From positions 1 to 64,000 of the forward strand of contig WGMA01000030.1 in the NCBI GenBank assembly GCA_016125285.1: a stretch of 64,000 nt of DNA, written 5' to 3'. The stretch's first letter is position 1, and the number at the start of each line of letters is the position of its first letter. Origin of the DNA: Phycisphaera sp. GTDB taxonomy: Bacteria > Planctomycetota > Phycisphaerae > Phycisphaerales > Zrk34. Position numbers and translations under genes: made by a program. The notes under the pieces were generated by a model that made no database searches, was not told the origin of the DNA, and saw only the letters and a program-made list of their open reading frames with translations. Below, piece by piece: positions 50,935 to 60,571 of this stretch.

Positions 50935-52350
50935 TCATGTCTGCAGATATCGGTTTAGCACGTTGCCGGTGGCGATCGGGAACGGTCGGCCGAGCGCGTC
51001 GTACAACAGCGTGTCGGGCGCCAGGCCGAGCAGGTGATAGATCGTCGCCGCGAAGTCACCGGGGCTGACGGGGTCCGTCTCGGGATGCGACGCCAGGCGG
51101 TCCGTCGAGCCGTACACCTGACCGCCCGGCACACCCGCGCCCGCCATCCACAAGCTGTTGCACCGCCCCCAGTGATCGCGACCGGCCTTCGCATTGACCT
51201 TCGGTGTCCGGCCGAACTCGCTGTTCCACACCACCAGCGTGTCGTCGAGCATGCCGCGCGTGTCGAGGTCCGCCAGCAGCGTCGCGACGGTGCGGTCGAT
51301 CTGCGGGATGAGCCGGTCGCGCAGCTGGTTGAAGTTGTCGCCGTGCGTGTCCCACGTCGTGTCGACGCCGGGCTTGTCGCGGTGCCAGTAGACCGTCACC
51401 AGCTTCACGCCGGACTCGAGCAGCCGCCGCGCCATCAGCACGCTCTGGCCGAACGTATGACGCCCGTAGCGGTCGCGCTCCGACGCGGGCTCGGCGTCGA
51501 GGTTGAACGCGTCGCGGGCGTGCGGCGAGGTGATCAGGTCAAACGCACGCTGCTGGTAGCTGTCGAACACGCCCGCCTCGGCGACCGCGTGCAGGTCGCG
51601 CCGCGTGGCGTCGAGCTGGTCGAGCAGGTGACGCCGTTCCTGCATGCGCCCGGCCTGCATGCCGCCGGGTAGCGTCAGGTCGTGCACGGCAAAATCGGGG
51701 TCATCGGGGTGCTGGTTGATGCGGAAAGGGTCGTAGCGCCGACCGAGCATCCCGCCGCCCTGGCCCGGCGTCACCGCGCCCGCGGTCGTGGCGATCACCT
51801 CCGGCAGCGCGACGAACGTCGGCAGCGTGCCGTCCGTCGGCGACAGCTTGCTGACGACCGACCCGATGTGCGGGAAGTCCGTGCCGCGCGCGTTGAAGTT
51901 CTCCGCCGACACCGCGTGCTTGTGCCCGGTCAGCATCCAGTGCGCCGCGGTCGAATGGTTGTTGTCGGTGTGCGTGATCGAGCGGATCAGCCCGATCTTG
52001 TCGATCTGCGTCGCGAGGTGCGGCAGGTGCTCGCAGAGGTTGATGCCCGGCGTCTTCGTCCGCACGGGGCTGAACTCGCCGCGGTACTCCACCGGCGCGT
52101 CTGGCTTCATGTCGAACATGTCGATGTGCGACGGCCCGCCCCACATGTACAGCATCAGGCACCGCTTCGCCCGCCCGAACGTCCCGCCGCGTGTCGCCGC
52201 GCTCGCCGCCGTCGCCGCGTGCGCCACGCCGCCGAGCAGTGCCGGCAGCCCCAGCCCGAGCGGCGCCAACGCCCCGACACGCAACATCGCCCGACGGGTT
52301 GTCCCGCCGCGATCGCCGCGCCGTGTCGGTCCAAGCATGTCCAGCATCAT
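50935..52350 (-). CDS. Tat-exported DUF1501 protein, unpaired
   Basis: 471 residues. Tat signal (Arg19-Arg20, TTRRAMLRVGALAPLGLGLP), then LMLYMWGGPSHIDMFDMKPD, IRSITHTDNNHSTAAHWMLT, LVVWNSEFGRTPKVNAKAGR and a C-terminal LLGLAPDTLLYDALGRPFP. Same fold as the other two DUF1501 proteins but diverged, and not followed or preceded in the same transcript by a PSD1 gene within ~100 nt; the PSD1 gene at 47748 is downstream (50825), so a joint transcript is possible. ATG with no strong ribosome site. Confidence 0.88.
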   Translation of the reverse strand: MMLDMLGPTRRGDRGGTTRRAMLRVGALAPLGLGLPALLGGVAHAATAASAATRGGTFGRAKRCLMLYMWGGPSHIDMFDMKPDAPVEYRGEFSPVRTKTPGINLCEHLPHLATQIDKIGLIRSITHTDNNHSTAAHWMLTGHKHAVSAENFNARGTDFPHIGSVVSKLSPTDGTLPTFVALPEVIATTAGAVTPGQGGGMLGRRYDPFRINQHPDDPDFAVHDLTLPGGMQAGRMQERRHLLDQLDATRRDLHAVAEAGVFDSYQQRAFDLITSPHARDAFNLDAEPASERDRYGRHTFGQSVLMARRLLESGVKLVTVYWHRDKPGVDTTWDTHGDNFNQLRDRLIPQIDRTVATLLADLDTRGMLDDTLVVWNSEFGRTPKVNAKAGRDHWGRCNSLWMAGAGVPGGQVYGSTDRLASHPETDPVSPGDFAATIYHLLGLAPDTLLYDALGRPFPIATGNVLNRYLQT

Positions 52351-52453
52351 CGTGCACCCTGCGGATGTGATCCTCTAACGATATCCCGTCACCACCCGCG
52401 TCACAACCATTTTGTAAGAACACGCGGCGAGCGGCGTCGCTAAACTTCCTCGT

Positions 52454-53653
52454 ATGAGACCGCCTCCAGAATCCCGACGCATGCGTGACGTCCAGACGCC
52501 GGTCATCCCCGTCGTCGGCCGCATGATCGCCGCCCACCCCGGCACGATCTCGCTCGGGCAGGGCGTCGTGCACTACGGCCCGCCGCCGCGGGTCGCCGAG
52601 CGCGTCAACCGCGTTCTCGCCGATGCCGGCGTCGACGTCGATCGCTACAAGCTCGTGCATGGCATCGACGAACTGCTGCCCGGCCTCGCCGCCAAGCTCA
52701 TGACGGAGAACGGCATCGAGACGGGGCCAGGCGCGCCGAGCCGCATCGTCGTCACCGCCGGGTCGAACATGGGGTTCCTCAACGCCGTGCTCGCCGTCGC
52801 GGACCTCGGCGACGAGGTGATCATTCAGTCGCCTTACTACTTCAACCACGAGATGGCGATCGCGATGGCGGGGTGCGTCGCGGTGCCCGTGCCGACCGAC
52901 GCCGAGTATCAACTCGACCTCGCCGCGATCGAGGCCGCGATTACGGACCGGACGCGCGCCGTGGTGACGATCTCACCGAACAACCCGACGGGCGCGGTGT
53001 ACTCGGCCGATGACCTGCGGGCCGTCAACGACCTGTGCAGACGGCGGAGGATCTATCACATCAGCGACGAGGCGTACGAGTATTTCGTCTACGGTGACCG
53101 ACCGCACTTCAGCGCGGGCGCGATCGACGGCGCCGCCGATCACACCATCAGCATGTACAGCTTCTCGAAGGCGTACGGCATGGCGGGGTGGCGTGTGGGG
53201 TACATGGTGATCCCGCAGCACCTGCTCGACGCGGTGGCCAAGGCGCAGGACACGAACCTGGTCTGCCCGCCGGTGCTGAATCAGCACGCCGCCGCGGCCG
53301 CGCTCGAGGCCGGTCGCGCCTGGTGCGTCGACCGGATCGCCGCGTTCGCCGACGTGCGCGATCTCGTGCTTGGCGAGTGGGCCACGCTCGGCGACCGCGT
53401 CACGCTCCCGCAGCCCGACGGCGCGTTCTACGCCCTGATGCGCGTCCGCACCCCCCAGACCGACATGCAGCTCATCGAACGGCTCATCGCCGACCACGGC
53501 GTCGCCGTGATGCCAGGCTCTACCTTTGGCGACGCAGCGCCCGCCGACCACTGCTCGCTGCGCATCGCCTTCGGCGCCCTCGCCCGCGACACCGTCGCCG
53601 AAGGCATCGGCCGACTCGTCCGCGGCATCGCGTCTCTTGTCGACGAGGCGTAG
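52454..53653 (+). CDS. Class I/II aminotransferase
   Basis: 399 residues, fold type I PLP enzyme. PLP Lys in MYSFSKAYGMAGWRVGY; NNPTGAVY loop (SPNNPTGAVYSADDL), DEAYEYFVYG, and Arg in HCSLRIAFGAL, which binds the substrate carboxylate. Resembles aspartate/kynurenine-type aminotransferases; amino donor and acceptor cannot be set from sequence. Start at the first ATG; the one at 52481 is possible. Divergent from the DUF1501 gene with ~100 nt between. Followed by a small CATTCTGA repeat. Confidence 0.9.
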   Translation: MRPPPESRRMRDVQTPVIPVVGRMIAAHPGTISLGQGVVHYGPPPRVAERVNRVLADAGVDVDRYKLVHGIDELLPGLAAKLMTENGIETGPGAPSRIVVTAGSNMGFLNAVLAVADLGDEVIIQSPYYFNHEMAIAMAGCVAVPVPTDAEYQLDLAAIEAAITDRTRAVVTISPNNPTGAVYSADDLRAVNDLCRRRRIYHISDEAYEYFVYGDRPHFSAGAIDGAADHTISMYSFSKAYGMAGWRVGYMVIPQHLLDAVAKAQDTNLVCPPVLNQHAAAAALEAGRAWCVDRIAAFADVRDLVLGEWATLGDRVTLPQPDGAFYALMRVRTPQTDMQLIERLIADHGVAVMPGSTFGDAAPADHCSLRIAFGALARDTVAEGIGRLVRGIASLVDEA

Positions 53654-53665
53654 CGCCCTTCGCCT

Positions 53666-53696
53666 CTCATTCTGAGAGCCGCGTCTGTCATTCTGA
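53666..53696. repeat. TCATTCTGA direct repeat after the aminotransferase
   Basis: Two TCATTCTGA words 13 bp apart, beginning 13 bp after the aminotransferase stop. A hairpin GCTCACG / CGTGAGC (53713-53740) follows without a T tract. Confidence 0.55.
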
Positions 53697-53920
53697 AGCC
53701 CCATTTTGAAACGCTCACGCGATAATTCGCGAACGTGAGCATGCGCGAGAATAATGTTTGTCGCGTGTTTGTGTGAAAAACAGTCACTTCTTTAAGCACT
53801 TATATCAGTCGCCCAAAGAATCTGACGAAATCCGGCACGCGACGTCTCGGGGACTGGCACACCCGTTGTTTTGAGCAGGGTGGATTCGATCAATTCTTCT
53901 ACCCGGAAAGGGAGTGTGCC

Positions 53921-54532
53921 ATGAACAGTATTGAGAACAAACCGAGAGGCTCTTACGAGGGCAAGTGCAAGGAGATGATGGACGCGGTGCTCGGAGCCGT
54001 GCACGAAAGCATGATCGTGCTGAGCGCGGACCTCCGCGTCGTCGCCGCGAACTCCGGCTTCGTGCGGGCCACGGGCGTCGCCAGCGACGAGATTGTCGGG
54101 CGAGCCTTCGAGGACGTGATCGCCAACCGCTGGTCGATGCCGGGCCTCGTCGAGATGCTGCAGGACGTCGTCAAGTCCGGCGTGCCGGTCGACAATCTCG
54201 AGCTCACCCACCGTGCCCGCGGCGCCGAGTTCCGCACGCTGCGGATCAACGCACGCCGCATCGCGCACCCCGATGGCGGCGAGCCGTTCGTGGTGCTCTG
54301 CATGGACGACGTGACGGTCGCCCGCCGCCTCGACCGCGTCCGCGACGACCTGCTCGCGACCGTCAGCCACGACCTGCGCACCCCGCTGTCGGCGCTGCAG
54401 GGGTTCACACGCGTGCTCATCGAACAGCACGACCTGAGCCCGGAGAAGACACGCGAGTACCTGCGCATCATTCACGACGAGGCGCAGTACCTCAACCTCC
54501 TCGTCGAGCGATTCGTCGACCATGTCGTGTGA
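53921..54532 (+). CDS. PAS-HisKA protein lacking the ATPase domain
   Basis: 203 residues, soluble. PAS domain (~20-130, ESMIVLSADLRVVAANSGFV, GRAFEDVIANRWSM) then a HisKA dimerisation helix pair with His150 (LLATVSHDLRTPLSALQGF). It stops at VERFVDHVV, before any N/G1/G2 box; downstream frames hold no HATPase and a terminator follows. Such a protein could be phosphorylated by another kinase, act as a dominant dimer partner, or be a truncated kinase. ATG preceded by GGGAG. No response regulator adjacent. Confidence 0.85.
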   Translation: MNSIENKPRGSYEGKCKEMMDAVLGAVHESMIVLSADLRVVAANSGFVRATGVASDEIVGRAFEDVIANRWSMPGLVEMLQDVVKSGVPVDNLELTHRARGAEFRTLRINARRIAHPDGGEPFVVLCMDDVTVARRLDRVRDDLLATVSHDLRTPLSALQGFTRVLIEQHDLSPEKTREYLRIIHDEAQYLNLLVERFVDHVV

Positions 54533-54635
54533 CGATGACGACCGATACGAACGCACTCTCTGGGTAGTCGCGCCGTGGTGGTGAGGATACCGCCGCAAGG
54601 AAGCCGAGGGCGAGAAATGACGAGGGGAGAAACGC

Positions 54636-54677
54636 AGCGTGCCGCGGACACGGGTTCCGGCACGCTTGCTTTGTTTT
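54636..54677 (+). terminator. Rho-independent terminator after the PAS-HisKA gene
   Basis: 8-bp stem AGCGTGCC / GGCACGCT, 15-nt loop, then TGCTTTGTTTT. It lies ~105 nt after the stop codon. Confidence 0.8.
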
Positions 54678-54733
54678 CGGCGTCGTGGGTTCGGTGGCTT
54701 GCCACGCGCCGGGCGGGGCTCCACGGCCGCGGC

Positions 54734-55630
54734 CTACTCGCTGCGGTCGGCGAGATACTTTGCCACGTTGCGATGCAGCTTCGCCTGCCACGGCGCGTCG
54801 GCGTGTCGCGGCTCGCCATCGGCGATGATCCCGCGCCCGGTCAGCAGCGGGTGCGACCGCTCGATCTCGCGCATCTCCGCCGCGATCAGCACCCGCGGCT
54901 CGACTTCGCCGTGCAACGCCAGCAGCGACTCGTAACGCTGCTCGGCCACGTTCCGCTTGATCCGCCAAAGCCACGCCTCGTCCGGCTGATCCAGCTCCCG
55001 GTTCAGCAGCACCGCGATGCAGTGCCGCAGTTCGCTGATCACGTCCGCCGGTGACGGGGCGGTCAGGTGCGACGCGGGCGGGCCAAACTCCGCGGTCATC
55101 GCCGCGTCGGCCCCCGCGGTCCCGCTGGCTTGCTTGGTCTCCAGCGTGTCGATCATGCCGGTGACCATGGCGCACCACGCGTGCGCCTGGTCCAGCCGCA
55201 CGGGCTCGAGGCGCATCACCGCGCCGTTGGTCAGCGTCAGCACCACTTCGCCGTACTGTCCCAGGCCGAACCACCCGCAGGTGACGTCCTCGACGTAGAC
55301 ATCGCGGATCCGGTCGAACACCAGCGTTTGCGTCGCGCCGATGACGCGTCCGTGGCGCTCGCGTGTAATCTGCAGCTTGCGTGTCGCGGCGTCGAACCCG
55401 TACCGGACCTTCGTGGACCACGGCACCAGGGCCCACAGCCACGACAGGCCCACGACCACCACGCCCGCCACGACCATTGCGTGCGGCAGCGACTCGCTGC
55501 GATAGTAGAGGTCGCCCACCTCGATCATCACCGCCGCGAACACGAGCCCGCAGAAGACGATGGCCGCCGACGTGACCGCGTTGCGATGCGGCGTGATCCT
55601 GATCGTAAAGTTGCGCTTGCTCGTCGACAT
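54734..55630 (-). CDS. Membrane protein with PH-like domain
   Basis: 298 residues. Two membrane helices (~20-40 and ~50-72), then a bacterial PH-like region (~75-150, VRYGFDAATRKLQITRERHG, LVFDRIRDVYVEDVTC), and a helical C-terminal part (SELRHCIAVLLNRELDQPDE, LHGEVEPRVLIAAEMREIER) ending QAKLHRNVAKYLADRSE. No enzymatic motif. ATG at 55630 with weak GGGA upstream. Transcribed downstream of a DUF1501 gene but separated by a strong terminator. Confidence 0.75.
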   Translation of the reverse strand: MSTSKRNFTIRITPHRNAVTSAAIVFCGLVFAAVMIEVGDLYYRSESLPHAMVVAGVVVVGLSWLWALVPWSTKVRYGFDAATRKLQITRERHGRVIGATQTLVFDRIRDVYVEDVTCGWFGLGQYGEVVLTLTNGAVMRLEPVRLDQAHAWCAMVTGMIDTLETKQASGTAGADAAMTAEFGPPASHLTAPSPADVISELRHCIAVLLNRELDQPDEAWLWRIKRNVAEQRYESLLALHGEVEPRVLIAAEMREIERSHPLLTGRGIIADGEPRHADAPWQAKLHRNVAKYLADRSE

Positions 55631-55691
55631 GGCCGGTCCCGGGAGATGGCGTGCTTTCCATTCTACTCCGGTGGCCGCTCGCGACGCCCGC

Positions 55692-55722
55692 AAAAAAAGA
55701 CCCCGGCCGCGGGGCCGGGGTC
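55692..55722 (-). terminator. Rho-independent terminator after the DUF1501 gene
   Basis: Perfect 10-bp GC-rich stem GACCCCGGCC / GGCCGGGGTC with 4-nt loop; on the - strand followed by seven T. 33 nt after the DUF1501 stop. Confidence 0.92.
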
Positions 55723-55754
55723 GGGTGGGTTCGGGGTGAGCGCGTCGCGGGTCG

Positions 55755-57233
55755 TCACGACTTGATGATCGCGTGGACCGGCTCGGCGTGCTCGACGCCG
55801 GTGAGGCGCTGGTCGAGGCCCTGGAACTTGTAGGTGAACCGCTCGTGGTCGATGCCGAGCTGGTGCAGGATCGTGGCGTTGAGGTCGCGGATGTGGACCG
55901 GGTCCTTGACGATGTTGTAGGAGAAATCGTCGGTCTCGCCGTGGACCACGCCGCCCTTGATGCCGCCGCCGGCCATCCAGATCGAGAAGCATCGCGGGTG
56001 ATGGTCGCGGCCGTAGTTCTCGTGCGAAAGGCCGCCCTGGCTGTAGATGGTGCGACCGAACTCGCCGCCCCAGATCACGAGCGTCTCGTCGAGCATGCCG
56101 CGCTGCTTGAGGTCCTGGACGAGGGCCCACGCGGGCTGGTCGATGTCGTGCGTCTGCTTGGGCAGGTCGCCTGCGACGTTGCCGTGCTGGTCCCAGCCGC
56201 GGTGGAAGATCTGCACGAACCGCACGCCCCGCTCGGCCATGCGCCGCGCGAGCAGGGCGGACCGCGCGAACGTGCCTTCCTTCTCGACGTCGGGGCCGTA
56301 CATGTCGAGCGTCGCCTTCGACTCGCCGCTCATGTCCATCAGCTCCGGCACAGACGACTGCATGCGGAACGCCATCTCGTACTGGCTGATGCGCGCCTGC
56401 GTCTCGGGGTCGGCCACGGCGTCGTAGGTCTGCTGGTTCAGCTTCGCCAGCGAGTCGAGCATGCGGCGGCGCGTCGTGGAGTCGACACCGTCGGGGTTCG
56501 ACAGGAACAGCACCGGGTCGCCTGACCGCCGCAGCGACACGCCCTGGTACTTGCTGGCCAGGAAGCCGGAGCCCCAAAGACGGTTGTACAGCGCCTGGGC
56601 GTCCTTGCGGCCGGTCCACGTCGGCGTCATCACGACGAACGACGGCAGGTTCGCGTTCTCCGTGCCGAGCCCGTAGCTGAGCCACGAACCGAGCGACGCC
56701 TTGCCGGGCAGCTGGTGTCCGGTGCAGATGTACGTGATCGCCGGGTCGTGGTTGATCGCCTCGGTGTGGACCGTGCGGATGATCGAGATGTCGTCGACCA
56801 TCTTCTTGTGATAGGGCAGCAGCTCGCTGACCCACGCGCCGCTCTGGCCGCACTGCTCAAACTTGAACTTCGACGGCGCGATCGGGAATCGCTTCTGCCC
56901 GCTGGTCATCGTGGTCAGACGCTGGCCCTGGCGGATGGACTCCGGCAGGTCCTTGTCGTACATCTCGTCCATCTTCGGCTTGTAGTCGAGCAGGTCCATC
57001 TGGCAGGGCGCGCCGGCCATGAACAGGTAGATGGCGCGCTTGGCCTTGGGCGCGAAGTGGGGCAGGTCGGGCAGGCCGCCGAGCGCGGCCGAGCCGGTGG
57101 TCAGCGTCGAATTGGCGGCACGCACGGCGCCGGGCATCAGCGACGTCAGCGCGGGCACGCCGAGGCCCAGCGCCCCGGCCTTGAAGAAGTGCCGGCGGGT
57201 CATGGCGAGCATGTGGTCACGGATCGGGTCCAT
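55755..57233 (-). CDS. Tat-exported DUF1501 protein, paired with PSD1 copy 2
   Basis: 492 residues. Tat signal Arg13-Arg14 ([20 protein letters not shown]), then [60 protein letters not shown]. The three DUF1501 proteins of this window align throughout. Follows the PSD1 gene by ~120 nt carrying a repeat pair, and ends in a strong terminator, so PSD1-DUF1501 is a two-gene operon. Start ATG at 57233; an ATG seven codons later is possible. Confidence 0.9.
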   Translation of the reverse strand: MDPIRDHMLAMTRRHFFKAGALGLGVPALTSLMPGAVRAANSTLTTGSAALGGLPDLPHFAPKAKRAIYLFMAGAPCQMDLLDYKPKMDEMYDKDLPESIRQGQRLTTMTSGQKRFPIAPSKFKFEQCGQSGAWVSELLPYHKKMVDDISIIRTVHTEAINHDPAITYICTGHQLPGKASLGSWLSYGLGTENANLPSFVVMTPTWTGRKDAQALYNRLWGSGFLASKYQGVSLRRSGDPVLFLSNPDGVDSTTRRRMLDSLAKLNQQTYDAVADPETQARISQYEMAFRMQSSVPELMDMSGESKATLDMYGPDVEKEGTFARSALLARRMAERGVRFVQIFHRGWDQHGNVAGDLPKQTHDIDQPAWALVQDLKQRGMLDETLVIWGGEFGRTIYSQGGLSHENYGRDHHPRCFSIWMAGGGIKGGVVHGETDDFSYNIVKDPVHIRDLNATILHQLGIDHERFTYKFQGLDQRLTGVEHAEPVHAIIKS

Positions 57234-57248
57234 TTCAAACTCCTCACA

Positions 57249-57352
57249 TAGCCCCGGGCTTGCCCGGGGAAATCCTGCGTGTATCGGATTGTTCAGTCAG
57301 TCTCGGTCATCGTCTTCTTTGCGGCCGGTTTCCCCCGGCAAGCCGGGGGCTA
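57249..57352. repeat. Inverted pair of 24-bp hairpin repeats
   Basis: Outer arms 57249-57272 (TAGCCCCGGGCTTGCCCGGG...) and 57329-57352, whose reverse complement begins TAGCCCCCGGCTTGCCGGGG. Each arm is itself a hairpin (CCCCGGGC TT GCCCGGGG). It fills the spacer between the PSD1 and DUF1501 genes, starting 3 bp from the PSD1 stop. Confidence 0.8.
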
Positions 57353-57355
57353 TAT

Positions 57356-60300
57356 TCAGCCCTTGTTGAGCACCTCGTCGAGGTTGAGCACGAGGTTGGC
57401 GACCATCGTCCACGCCGCGAGCTGCGACACGTCGAGCTTCTCGTCGGACTTCGACTCGCCGACAGTCACGAGCTTCGCGGCGCCCTCGATGTCCCTGGTG
57501 TACGTGGCGAGGTGGTCGCGGTAGGTCGCCACGAGGGTCTCGAGCTCGATCGCGCTGGGCTGACGCGCCGTGGCGAGGTGGAACATGTGCGCCGCGCGGG
57601 CGACGGGGTCATCGCCGACCTCGTGCATCACACGCTCGGCGAACGCGCGGCTCGCCTCGACGAACTGCGGGTCATTCATCAGCAGCAGCGCCTGCAGCGG
57701 CGTGTTGGTCCGCTCGCGACGCACCGTGCACGACTCGCGGTCCGGGGCGTCGAACGTCGTCATCTGCGGCGGGGGGCTCGTGCGCTTCCAGAACGTGTAC
57801 ACGCTGCGCCGGTGCACCTTGTCATCGCCGGTGTCCGCCTTGAAGTGCGCCGTGTTCGACGACGAGTAGCCCACCGCCTGCCACAGCCCGCTCGGCTGCG
57901 GCGGCTTGACCGACGGGCCGCCCATCTTCTCGACCAGCAGCCCGCTGAGCGCCAGCGCCTGGTCACGCAGCATCTCCGCGTCGAGGCGGAACCGCGGCCC
58001 ACGCGCCAGCAGGCGGTTCTCCGGGTCCTTCGCCAGCAGCGACGGCGTGGCCTTCGACGCCTGCTGATACGTTGCCGACATCACGATGGACTTCAGCAGC
58101 GCCTTGACGTCCCAGCCGCTCTTGACGAACGACACCGCGAGGTAGTCCAGCAGCTCGGGGTGGCTCGGCCACTGGCCCTGCGAGCCGAAGTCCTCGGACG
58201 TCTTCACGATGCCCACGCCGAAGCACTGCTGCCAGAAGCGGTTCACCGTGACGCGCGCCGTCAGCGGGTTCGCGGGGTCCGTGGTCCACTTCGCCAGGCC
58301 CAGGCGGTCGTGCGGGAGATTCGGGTTCATGGGCGGCAGGAACGCGGGCGTCTGGCGATCGACCTTCTCGCCCTTCTTGTCGTACTCGCCGCGCTCCAGC
58401 ATGAACGCGTCCTTGATGTCCTTGCGCTCCTTGAAGATCAGCGTCGTCGCGAAGCCCTTCTCGATGCCATCGGTCTTCTTCTCGAGCTGGTCGCGCTTGG
58501 CGTGCATCTTCTGGAATTCGTCGCTCGTCTCGGTCCACACGTTCTCGACGAAGTACTCGGTCATCTTCTTGACCTGCTCGGGCGTGCGCTTGTCGTCCTC
58601 GAGCTTCACGATCGCGTCGATGTCCTTCGGCAGCACCGGCTTGTCCAGGCCGCGGAAGTACTTCTGCCACATCGCCAGCGAGTCGAACTTCTGCGGGTGG
58701 GCGGGCGTCGTGATGATGCCAGCCTTGTCCCAATAGACCGTGCCGTCGTGCTGCGTGAACGCCCAGCCGTTCACCTTCGCACCGGGGTTCAGCCCGACCT
58801 TCTGCGCGTCGACCTCGAGGCGGACCCACTTGCCGGTCTTCGGCAGCTCGCCCATCGGCAGGCGGCTCGGCGACTTGTCGCCGCCCCACGGGATCACGTT
58901 GCCGCCCCAGTACGCGCGGTGCTCCCACTTGCCGTCGTTCCACTGCAGCATGATCTCCTTCGGCGGGTCCTTCGGATCGAGGTACACGTACGCGAACAGC
59001 GTGTCGCCCTTGCCGAGCGTCAGCGGTTCCTTCGCGTCGGTGAAAAAGTGCTGGCTCAGACCCTTGGCCGTGCGTGTCGACGCCTTCTCCCCGCTGAATA
59101 CCGGGCCGTCCGTCTTGGTGATGAACTTCCACGGCGTGTTGCCCTGAAGGTTGGCCCCGGCGGGGGTGTCGTCGTCGATCCACACCATCTCGGTCGGCTG
59201 CGGGACCGTCACCTCCGTCGGGTTGGCCGGCTCGGTGTACTTGACCGCGGCGAGCTTCTGCTTGATCTCCTCGTCGATCCGCGACAACTCGGCCTGCGTG
59301 TCGTCGAGCTGCTGCTGCTGCTCGGGCGTCGGCACCTTGATCACCGGCGGGTGATCCTTCTTGTTGCCGTCGAGCGGGTTGGCGTCGAGGTTGTTGAAGA
59401 ACGCGAACAGCGAGTAGTAGTCCTTCATCGTGAACGGGTCGAACTTGTGGTCGTGGCACCGGCTGCATCCGACGGTCATGCCCATGAAGATGGTGCCGTA
59501 GGTGTCAACGCGGTCGACGACGTTGCGGACGTAGACCTCTTCGGCGATCGAGCCGCCCTCGCTGGTGGTGATGTTGCAGCGGTTGAAGCCCGAGGCGACG
59601 AGCTGATCGCGCGTCGGGTTCGGCAGCAGGTCGCCGGCCAACTGCTCGGTGACGAACTGGTCGAACGGCATGTTGGCGTTGAAGGCGTTGATGACCCAGT
59701 CGCGGTAGGGCCACATCTCGCGGTAGTTGTCCAGGTGCAGACCGTGCGTGTCGCCGTAGCGGACGGCGTCGAGCCAGTACCGGCCTACGTGCTCGCCGAA
59801 GCGCGGCGACGCGAGCAGGCGATCGACCAGCTTCTCATACGCGTTGGGCGACTTGTCCTTGACGAACGCCTCGACCTCCTCCGGCGTCGGCGGCAGACCC
59901 GTCAGGTCGAACGTCACGCGGCGGACCAGCGTGTGGCGGTCCGCCTGCTCGCTCGGTGTCAGGCCCTCGGCGTCGAGCCGCGCCATGATGTAGCGGTCGA
60001 TCGGCGTCTTGGCCCACGCCGCGTTGCTTACCTTCGGCAGTTCGTCCGCGGTCGGCGCCACGAACGCCCAGTGACCTTCGTACTGGCCACCCCGCTTGAT
60101 CCACTGACGAAGCAGCTCGATCTCTTCGGGCTTCATCGTCTTCTTCTCTTTGGGCGGCGGCATCAGGTCGTCGGGGTTCTTCGCGGTGATGCGCGCGATC
60201 AGCTCGCTGTCCGCGGGCTTGCCCGGCACCACCGCCGCGTAGCCGCCCAGGTCCTTGTAAGCGCCGTCCATCGTGTCGAGGCGCAGCTTTGCCTTACGGT

Positions 60301-60487
60301 CGTGCGCGGACGGGCCGTGGCAGTGGAAGCAGTAGTTGGAAAGGATCGGGCGGATGTCGCGGTTGAACTCGATGGACTTGACCCCGCCGGCGCCCTGTCC
60401 ACCCTCCAGCCCCGCACGAACGGCGGGGGCGATCATCAGGGTCAACGAAGCGGCGACGACGACGGGAACGGATCGTTTGGTCATCAT
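57356..60487 (-). CDS. PSD1 cytochrome-like protein (DUF1549/DUF1553), copy 2
   Basis: 1043 residues. Signal peptide, haem motif C53-F-H-C56-H57 (NYCFHCHGPSAHDRKAKLRL), DUF1549 (RRVTFDLTGLPPTPEEVEAF), second motif region TVGCSRCHDHKFDPFTMKDY, an inserted lectin-like region (LFAYVYLDPKDPPKEIMLQW, KWEHRAYWGG) shared with copy 1, then DUF1553 (NPLTARVTVNRFWQQCFGVG, TNTPLQALLLMNDPQFVEAS). Homologous to copy 1 over its whole length. Operon with the DUF1501 gene downstream. Function unproven. Confidence 0.9.
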   Translation of the reverse strand: MMTKRSVPVVVAASLTLMIAPAVRAGLEGGQGAGGVKSIEFNRDIRPILSNYCFHCHGPSAHDRKAKLRLDTMDGAYKDLGGYAAVVPGKPADSELIARITAKNPDDLMPPPKEKKTMKPEEIELLRQWIKRGGQYEGHWAFVAPTADELPKVSNAAWAKTPIDRYIMARLDAEGLTPSEQADRHTLVRRVTFDLTGLPPTPEEVEAFVKDKSPNAYEKLVDRLLASPRFGEHVGRYWLDAVRYGDTHGLHLDNYREMWPYRDWVINAFNANMPFDQFVTEQLAGDLLPNPTRDQLVASGFNRCNITTSEGGSIAEEVYVRNVVDRVDTYGTIFMGMTVGCSRCHDHKFDPFTMKDYYSLFAFFNNLDANPLDGNKKDHPPVIKVPTPEQQQQLDDTQAELSRIDEEIKQKLAAVKYTEPANPTEVTVPQPTEMVWIDDDTPAGANLQGNTPWKFITKTDGPVFSGEKASTRTAKGLSQHFFTDAKEPLTLGKGDTLFAYVYLDPKDPPKEIMLQWNDGKWEHRAYWGGNVIPWGGDKSPSRLPMGELPKTGKWVRLEVDAQKVGLNPGAKVNGWAFTQHDGTVYWDKAGIITTPAHPQKFDSLAMWQKYFRGLDKPVLPKDIDAIVKLEDDKRTPEQVKKMTEYFVENVWTETSDEFQKMHAKRDQLEKKTDGIEKGFATTLIFKERKDIKDAFMLERGEYDKKGEKVDRQTPAFLPPMNPNLPHDRLGLAKWTTDPANPLTARVTVNRFWQQCFGVGIVKTSEDFGSQGQWPSHPELLDYLAVSFVKSGWDVKALLKSIVMSATYQQASKATPSLLAKDPENRLLARGPRFRLDAEMLRDQALALSGLLVEKMGGPSVKPPQPSGLWQAVGYSSSNTAHFKADTGDDKVHRRSVYTFWKRTSPPPQMTTFDAPDRESCTVRRERTNTPLQALLLMNDPQFVEASRAFAERVMHEVGDDPVARAAHMFHLATARQPSAIELETLVATYRDHLATYTRDIEGAAKLVTVGESKSDEKLDVSQLAAWTMVANLVLNLDEVLNKG

Positions 60488-60571
60488 GTTGCTCTTACTC
60501 GGTGGATCGAAACGACTCTCTCACACGTTCAGCGGCAGGCGGACCCGCGCGACTCGCGCAACAGGCCCTCA

